A stretch of DNA of 64,000 bases from Sedimenticola hydrogenitrophicus (GTDB lineage: Bacteria; Pseudomonadota; Gammaproteobacteria; Chromatiales; Chromatiaceae). Below the pieces are notes generated by a model, which saw only the letters and a program-made list of their open reading frames with translations, did not search any database and had not been told where the DNA came from. Position numbers and translations under genes: made by a program. Location of the stretch: assembly GCF_025175675.1 (NCBI RefSeq), contig NZ_JANIOA010000015.1, positions 1 through 64,000 of the forward strand, given 5' to 3'. Of this stretch, positions 60,004 through 64,000 are shown piece by piece; position 1 is the first letter of the stretch; each line of letters opens with the position of its first letter.

Positions 60004-60936
60004 TCAGCCACGGGCCTGCTCCTTCTGATTCTTAAGCATGGGGAAGCCCAGTTTTTCCCGGGCGTCGTAATAGGCCTGGGCCACGGCCCGTGCCAGGGTG
60101 CGCACGCGCAGGATATAGCGCTGCCGCTCGGTCACCGAGATGGCGTGGCGGGCGTCCAGCAGATTGAACGCGTGGGAGGCCTTCAGCACCTGCTCATAGG
60201 CGGGCAGCGGCAGGCCGAGCCCGATCAGTTTGCTGCTCTCCCGTTCACACTGATCGAACGTGCCAAACAGGTAATCCACATCCGCGTGCTCGAAGTTGTA
60301 GGCGGACTGCTCCACCTCGTTCTGGTGAAACACGTCGCCGTAGGTGACCGGGCCCTGGGGCCCGTGGGTCCAGACCAGATCGAACACGCTCTCCACATTC
60401 TGCAGGTACATGGCGATGCGCTCCAGGCCATAGGTGATCTCACCGGTGACCGGCCGGCAGTCGATTCCCCCCACCTGCTGGAAATAGGTGAACTGGGTCA
60501 CCTCCATGCCGTTCAGCCACACCTCCCAACCCAGGCCCCAGGCCCCGAGGGTGGGGGATTCCCAGTTGTCCTCGACAAAGCGGATATCATGCACCCGGGT
60601 GTCGAGCCCGAGCATCTCGAGCGAGCCCAGATAGAGCTCCTGGATGTTCAGCGGGGACGGCTTCAGCGCCACCTGGAACTGATAGTAGTGCTGCAGGCGG
60701 TTGGGATTGTCGCCGTAGCGGCCATCGGTGGGGCGGCGCGAGGGCTGCACATAGGCGGCATTCCAGGGTTCCGGTCCGATGGAGCGCAGGAAGGTGGCGG
60801 TATGGAAGGTGCCGGCGCCCACCTCCATGTCGTAGGGCTGCAGGATCACACAACCCTGTTCCGCCCAGTAGCGCTCAAGGGCAAAAATCAGACCCTGGAA
60901 GGTTGATGCGTCAGGGCCATTATTCGAATTCGTCAT
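60004..60936 (-). CDS. glyQ: Glycine--tRNA ligase alpha subunit
   Basis: 310 residues. [40 protein letters not shown] and [20 protein letters not shown] are diagnostic. It holds the catalytic class II core for glycine activation. The ATG is at 60936. glyS follows directly downstream. Confidence 0.98.
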   Translation of the reverse strand: MTNSNNGPDASTFQGLIFALERYWAEQGCVILQPYDMEVGAGTFHTATFLRSIGPEPWNAAYVQPSRRPTDGRYGDNPNRLQHYYQFQVALKPSPLNIQELYLGSLEMLGLDTRVHDIRFVEDNWESPTLGAWGLGWEVWLNGMEVTQFTYFQQVGGIDCRPVTGEITYGLERIAMYLQNVESVFDLVWTHGPQGPVTYGDVFHQNEVEQSAYNFEHADVDYLFGTFDQCERESSKLIGLGLPLPAYEQVLKASHAFNLLDARHAISVTERQRYILRVRTLARAVAQAYYDAREKLGFPMLKNQKEQARG

Positions 60937-60970
60937 AGTTCAGGTTAAGGCTCTATATATAATAAGGAAA

Positions 60971-61176
60971 GTAACTACTCATAGGGTGATTGGCCTGCCT
61001 TGCCGGCCTCCCACGATGGCTTGTTTCCTCGAATTCGGCTCCTTTTTCAGCACCTGCCCAAACTCGCTTCGCTCAGACAAGGGCAGGCTTGAATCTGAAA
61101 AAGGAACCGGATTCGAGGCGCCATCAAGATCGGCTAACAAGCCAGGCCAATCGCTTGCAGGCCGGGTGAGTAGTAC
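60971..61176. repeat. ~206-base nested inverted-repeat element between glyQ and the PP-loop gene
   Basis: Several arms pair in order: GTAACTACTCA/TGAGTAGTAC (60971-60981 with 61167-61176), GATTGGCCTG/CAGGCCAATC (60988-60997, 61143-61152), GATGGC/GCCATC (61015-61020, 61120-61125) and a 24-base arm 61027-61050 with 61095-61118 (two mismatches). The centre is CTGCCC...GGGCAG around CTCGCTTCGCTCAGACAA. The whole divergent gap is one long cruciform-capable element. Confidence 0.7.
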
Positions 61177-61305
61177 AAAGGAAAAAGTAATCAGCGCAGT
61201 ATATCGTTTTGGCGCTGGATTGTTGAGTCTGAACATTTCTTTGAAGTGAAGCGACTCAAACGCTTACAATATCAGGCCGAGACACCTCCTGACACTTTTA
61301 CCATC

Positions 61306-62349
61306 ATGACCAGACAACGCAAGGCCGTAGCCCTCATCTCCGGTGGCCTGGACTCACTATTGGCCGCCAAGGTGATCCAGCAGCAGGGTATCCATGTGGA
61401 AGGAATCAATTTCTTCACCGGGTTCTGTGTGGAAGGCCACACCCATGCCATCCGCCAGAAGGACCGGAGCCGGGTGAAACGCAACAACGCCCTGTGGGTC
61501 GCCGAGCAGCTGGGGATCAAACTGCATATCGTCGACATCGTCGAGGAGTACAAGGATATCGTACTCAACCCGAAGCACGGTTATGGGGCCAATCTCAATC
61601 CCTGCCTGGATTGCAAGATCTTCATGGTGAAGAAGGCCCATGAGTGGATTGCAGAGAACGGTTTCGATTTCATCATCACCGGCGAAGTGGTCGGTCAGCG
61701 CCCCATGTCCCAGCGCAAGGACACCATGCCGGTGGTGGCCCGGGAGTCCGGTGCCGAGGATCGCCTGGTGCGGCCGCTGTCGGGGCGGAACCTGCCGGCG
61801 ACCCTGCCGGAACGCGAAGGCTGGATCAGCCGTGACCAGCTGTACGGATTCAATGGCCGCAGCCGCAAGCCGCAGATGGCGCTGGCGGAGCAGTTCGGGC
61901 TGGAGGACTATGCCCAACCGGCCGGTGGCTGCTGTTTCCTGACCGACGCCCAGTACGCGGTCAAGCTGGCCGACCTGTGGCAGGCGCGGGGTGAAAAGCA
62001 GTACGAGATGGATGACATCATGCTGCTGAAGGTAGGCCGGCACCTGCGGCTACGGCCCCATTTCAAGGTGATCATCTCCCGTGAAGAGGGGGAGGGGAAT
62101 TTTCTCCAGGGCTATCGCAAGCAGTATGTGAGCCTGCTCACCACCAGCCATGCCGGACCGCTGGCACTGCTGGACGGCACCGTGGACGACGATGATATCG
62201 CCCTGGCGGCCCGGCTGGTGGCCCGTTTCAGCCAGGGCAAACAGGCCGAGCGGGTGGAACTGACCGTGACCGCGCTGGATGGCAGTCAGCAGCAGTTGTC
62301 GGTCAAGCCGCTGACCGCCGAAGAGATCCCCCAGGAGTGGTACATATGA
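61306..62349 (+). CDS. PP-loop ATP pyrophosphatase with NFACT-R-like domain (predicted tRNA thiolation protein)
   Basis: 347 residues from ATG 61306; a GTG start at 61246 is in frame but atypical. The N-terminal PP-loop domain has SGGLDSLLAAK (ATP binding), CLDCK near 105-109 and TGEVVGQRPMSQRKD, as in MnmA/ThiI-type tRNA thiolases. GGCCFLTD may supply a catalytic Cys. The C-terminal part (MLLKVGRHLRLRPHFKVIISREEGEGNFL) resembles the NFACT-R RNA-binding domain. The ATGA overlap with a TusA-like gene supports a sulfur-transfer role. The tRNA target is not known. Confidence 0.82.
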   Translation: MTRQRKAVALISGGLDSLLAAKVIQQQGIHVEGINFFTGFCVEGHTHAIRQKDRSRVKRNNALWVAEQLGIKLHIVDIVEEYKDIVLNPKHGYGANLNPCLDCKIFMVKKAHEWIAENGFDFIITGEVVGQRPMSQRKDTMPVVARESGAEDRLVRPLSGRNLPATLPEREGWISRDQLYGFNGRSRKPQMALAEQFGLEDYAQPAGGCCFLTDAQYAVKLADLWQARGEKQYEMDDIMLLKVGRHLRLRPHFKVIISREEGEGNFLQGYRKQYVSLLTTSHAGPLALLDGTVDDDDIALAARLVARFSQGKQAERVELTVTALDGSQQQLSVKPLTAEEIPQEWYI

Positions 62350-62579
62350 GCCCTGTGATCGTGGACGCGCGCCGGCTGCTTTGTCCGATGCCGGTGATCC
62401 GGGTACAGAACCGGGTCAAGGAGCTGCCCCCGGGCACCCGGGTCGAGGCGATCTGCACCGATCCGGGGGCGCTCAGCGACATCCCCGCCTGGTGCCGCAT
62501 CAACGGCCACAAACTGATCGAGACCCGGACCGAGGGCAACGAATACATCATTGTGGTCGAGGTGGGCGAGGAGAGCTGA
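62346..62579 (+). CDS. TusA-family sulfurtransferase
   Basis: 77 residues from ATG 62346, which overlaps the preceding stop (ATGA). The active site is CPMP with Cys13 (LLCPMPVIRVQNRVKELPPG), the TusA/SirA/YedF motif. The C-terminal part (DIPAWCRINGHKLIET) keeps the family fold and a second cysteine. It would carry a persulfide, most likely to the PP-loop protein encoded just upstream. It is cytoplasmic. Confidence 0.92.
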   Translation: MSPVIVDARRLLCPMPVIRVQNRVKELPPGTRVEAICTDPGALSDIPAWCRINGHKLIETRTEGNEYIIVVEVGEES

Positions 62580-62584
62580 GCGGA

Positions 62585-63736
62585 ATGGACCAGATCGCCG
62601 AGCAAAAGCGCCTCCGCTACCGGGCCATCCAGCGCATCACCGTCGTGGGGGTGCTGGTCAACCTGGTGCTGACAGTGAGCAAGACCCTCATCGGCGTGCT
62701 GGCCCAGTCCCAGGCCCTGGTGGCCGACGGTATCCACTCGCTGTCAGATTTGCTATCGGATGGCCTGGTCTACTTTGCCGCCAAGCAGGCCCACCATGGT
62801 CCCGACAAAGCCCACCCCTACGGCCACGGTCGCTTTGAAACAGCCGGCACACTGGGGCTGGGTATCCTGCTGGGATTGGTGGCGATCGGCATCACCTGGG
62901 ATGCGGCGGAACGGCTGTTTGCCCCGGAGGCCCTGCTGCATCCGAAACCGCTGGCCCTGTACGCCGCCCTGTTCTCGATCGTCGCCAATGAGGCGCTCTA
63001 CCACTACACCGCGCGGGTAGCGCGCCAGATCAAGTCCGACCTGCTGCAGGCCAACGCCTGGCACCACCGCTCGGACGCCCTTTCCTCGGTGGTGGTGCTG
63101 GTCGGCGTCGGTGGCACCATGGCCGGACTGCCCTATCTGGATGCCATCGCCGCCGTCGGGGTCGGGCTGATGATCGCCAAGATCGGCTGGGATCTGAGCT
63201 GGCCGGCGTTCCAGGAGCTGGTCGATGAGGGGCTGGACGAGGAGCGCCTGGAGCGTATCCGCGAGATTATTCATCAGATCGGCGGGGTCATGGATATCCA
63301 CATGCTGCGGACCCGCCGCATCGGTGGCGAGGCGAGTGTGGATGTGCATATCCTGGTGGAGCCCTGGCTGAGTGTTTCCGAGGGGCACATGATCGGCCAG
63401 ACGGTGATCGACCGGCTGCTGGAAGAGATCAGCGAGGTGATGGACGTCACCGTACATATCGATCCGGAGGACGATGAGAAGGGGGTACCCTGCGAGGGCC
63501 TGCCCCTCCGGTCAATGGCGGAAAAGCTGCTGGCGCAGCAGTGGCGGGTCATCCCCGGCGCGGAGAAGCGGCGCCGGGTTGTGCTCCATTATCTGGCAGG
63601 CAAGATCAATGTGGATGTCTACTTCTCGCTGCAGGACCTGGCTGGAGAGGATGCGCGGCAGGCATTTAAGCAGGCACTCCAGGATAAGGCGGCGGAAATG
63701 CCGGAGTTTGGTGTGATCAGGGTCTACTACGGCTAA
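62585..63736 (+). CDS. Cation diffusion facilitator (CDF) family metal efflux protein
   Basis: 383 residues from ATG 62585 with GAGCGGA upstream; the frame opens earlier across the TusA gene without meaning. Six membrane helices are expected. VADGIHSLSDLLSDGLVY and HHRSDALSSVVVLVG give HxxxD metal-site pairs, and AHPYGHGRFETAGTLGLG is a family block. The C-terminal cytoplasmic domain is unusually long, with two metal-chaperone-like parts. It probably exports Zn, Fe or Mn. It follows tusA by 5 bases. Confidence 0.92.
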   Translation: MDQIAEQKRLRYRAIQRITVVGVLVNLVLTVSKTLIGVLAQSQALVADGIHSLSDLLSDGLVYFAAKQAHHGPDKAHPYGHGRFETAGTLGLGILLGLVAIGITWDAAERLFAPEALLHPKPLALYAALFSIVANEALYHYTARVARQIKSDLLQANAWHHRSDALSSVVVLVGVGGTMAGLPYLDAIAAVGVGLMIAKIGWDLSWPAFQELVDEGLDEERLERIREIIHQIGGVMDIHMLRTRRIGGEASVDVHILVEPWLSVSEGHMIGQTVIDRLLEEISEVMDVTVHIDPEDDEKGVPCEGLPLRSMAEKLLAQQWRVIPGAEKRRRVVLHYLAGKINVDVYFSLQDLAGEDARQAFKQALQDKAAEMPEFGVIRVYYG

Positions 63737-63737
63737 T

Positions 63738-63775
63738 TGCACTATCGTGGTGCATCTTTGCTTTATTTTGGTGCG
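63738..63775 (+). promoter_or_regulatory. Two NtrC-type enhancer sites
   Basis: TGCAC-TATCG-TGGTGCA (63738-63754) is a perfect match to the NtrC consensus TGCAC-N5-TGGTGCA. TGCTT-TATTT-TGGTGCG (63759-63775) is a weaker second site. Their centres are 21 bp apart, two helical turns, as needed for cooperative NtrC dimers. They lie ~200 bases upstream of a sigma-54 promoter. Confidence 0.82.
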
Positions 63776-63949
63776 CTGTGTTGCCGGGTCAATACCGGAG
63801 CCGCTGCTTCTGCGACCCGGACCCCGGGCCATCGGCCACTGGCAAGGGACGCTAATCCCCTGTAATTATTTCCGTTTCCCGCCTCCGGTGGAATCGTAGT
63901 AAAATCGTCCGTCCGGTCGGGGATGGGGAGTCAAACGATGTCCTGACCG

Positions 63950-63965
63950 TGGCACAGTACTTGCT
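63950..63965 (+). promoter_or_regulatory. Sigma-54 promoter at the right edge
   Basis: TGGCAC-AGTAC-TTGCT matches the -24/-12 consensus with 10 bases between GG and GC. It points out of the window. With the NtrC sites upstream, the next gene is very likely nitrogen-regulated (glnA or glnK-amtB type), but it is not visible. Confidence 0.85.
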
Positions 63966-64000
63966 AAAACCCAGGACATGCTTTGGATGCCCCGGGCAGG

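Overview
The window is chromosomal DNA from a gammaproteobacterium and carries its replication-origin region. rnpA, rpmH, dnaA, dnaN, recF and gyrB are in the classic order. So is the mnmG-rsmG / parA-parB / atpIBEFHAGDC / glmU-glmS block on the opposite strand, an arrangement typical of Pseudomonas-like and purple-sulfur-bacterium-like chromosomes. A C4-dicarboxylate-type TRAP transporter with a DctB/DctD pair, a potassium-independent proton pyrophosphatase, a rubrerythrin, a TusA-like sulfur carrier and many short dispersed palindromes would fit a marine or sulfur-cycle gammaproteobacterium. That placement is inference; the sequence alone does not give the genus.

Layout: 1-2.0 kb holds the tail of a kinase-like gene and a HigB/HigA-type toxin-antitoxin pair whose antitoxin carries an ImmA/IrrE-type metallopeptidase domain. 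2.4-6.4 kb holds glmS, glmU and an FKBP-type isomerase (all -). 6.5-14.2 kb holds a TRAP operon (dctPQM plus a universal stress protein, +) behind a sigma-54 promoter, with the convergent dctBD two-component genes (-). 14.5-23.4 kb holds the complete F1Fo ATP synthase operon and parAB (-). 23.6-25.1 kb holds three small genes that separate parA from rsmG. 25.3-27.8 kb holds rsmG and mnmG. 27.9-33.6 kb holds a CecR/YbhGFSR-type regulator and ABC exporter. 33.8-36.1 kb holds a small unknown gene and hppA. 36.7-40.5 kb holds a MoxR / DUF58 / transglutaminase operon (+). 40.6-40.9 kb is a MITE-like element. 40.9-45.3 kb holds rubrerythrin, an EamA transporter, a 3-hydroxyisobutyrate-dehydrogenase-like protein, a PqiA-like membrane protein and a NERD protein. 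45.4-49.1 kb holds mnmE, yidC, rnpA and rpmH (-). 49.6-56.4 kb holds dnaA, a candidate oriC, dnaN, recF and gyrB (+). 56.5-60.9 kb holds plsC, gmhB, glyS and glyQ (-). 61.3-63.7 kb holds a PP-loop thiolase-like protein, a TusA-like protein and a cation diffusion facilitator (+). The last 260 bases are a regulatory region with NtrC-type sites and a sigma-54 promoter pointing out of the window.

How it fits together: DnaA boxes and an AT-rich stretch lie between dnaA and dnaN. Two parS palindromes lie 1.6 and 2.8 kb further on (one inside recF, one just before gyrB), so parAB at 22-23 kb and its centromere sites flank the origin. DctB/DctD probably control the TRAP operon through the sigma-54 promoter at 6732-6748. 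Several non-coding gaps are filled by inverted-repeat elements; at least two unrelated gaps share the same terminal sequence. I found no CRISPR array, rRNA, tRNA, prophage or intact insertion sequence, and no convincing wholly new system. The most informative findings are the two complete sigma-54 control regions, the two parS sites, the MITE-like repeats, the PP-loop/TusA/CDF operon and the toxin-antitoxin pair.
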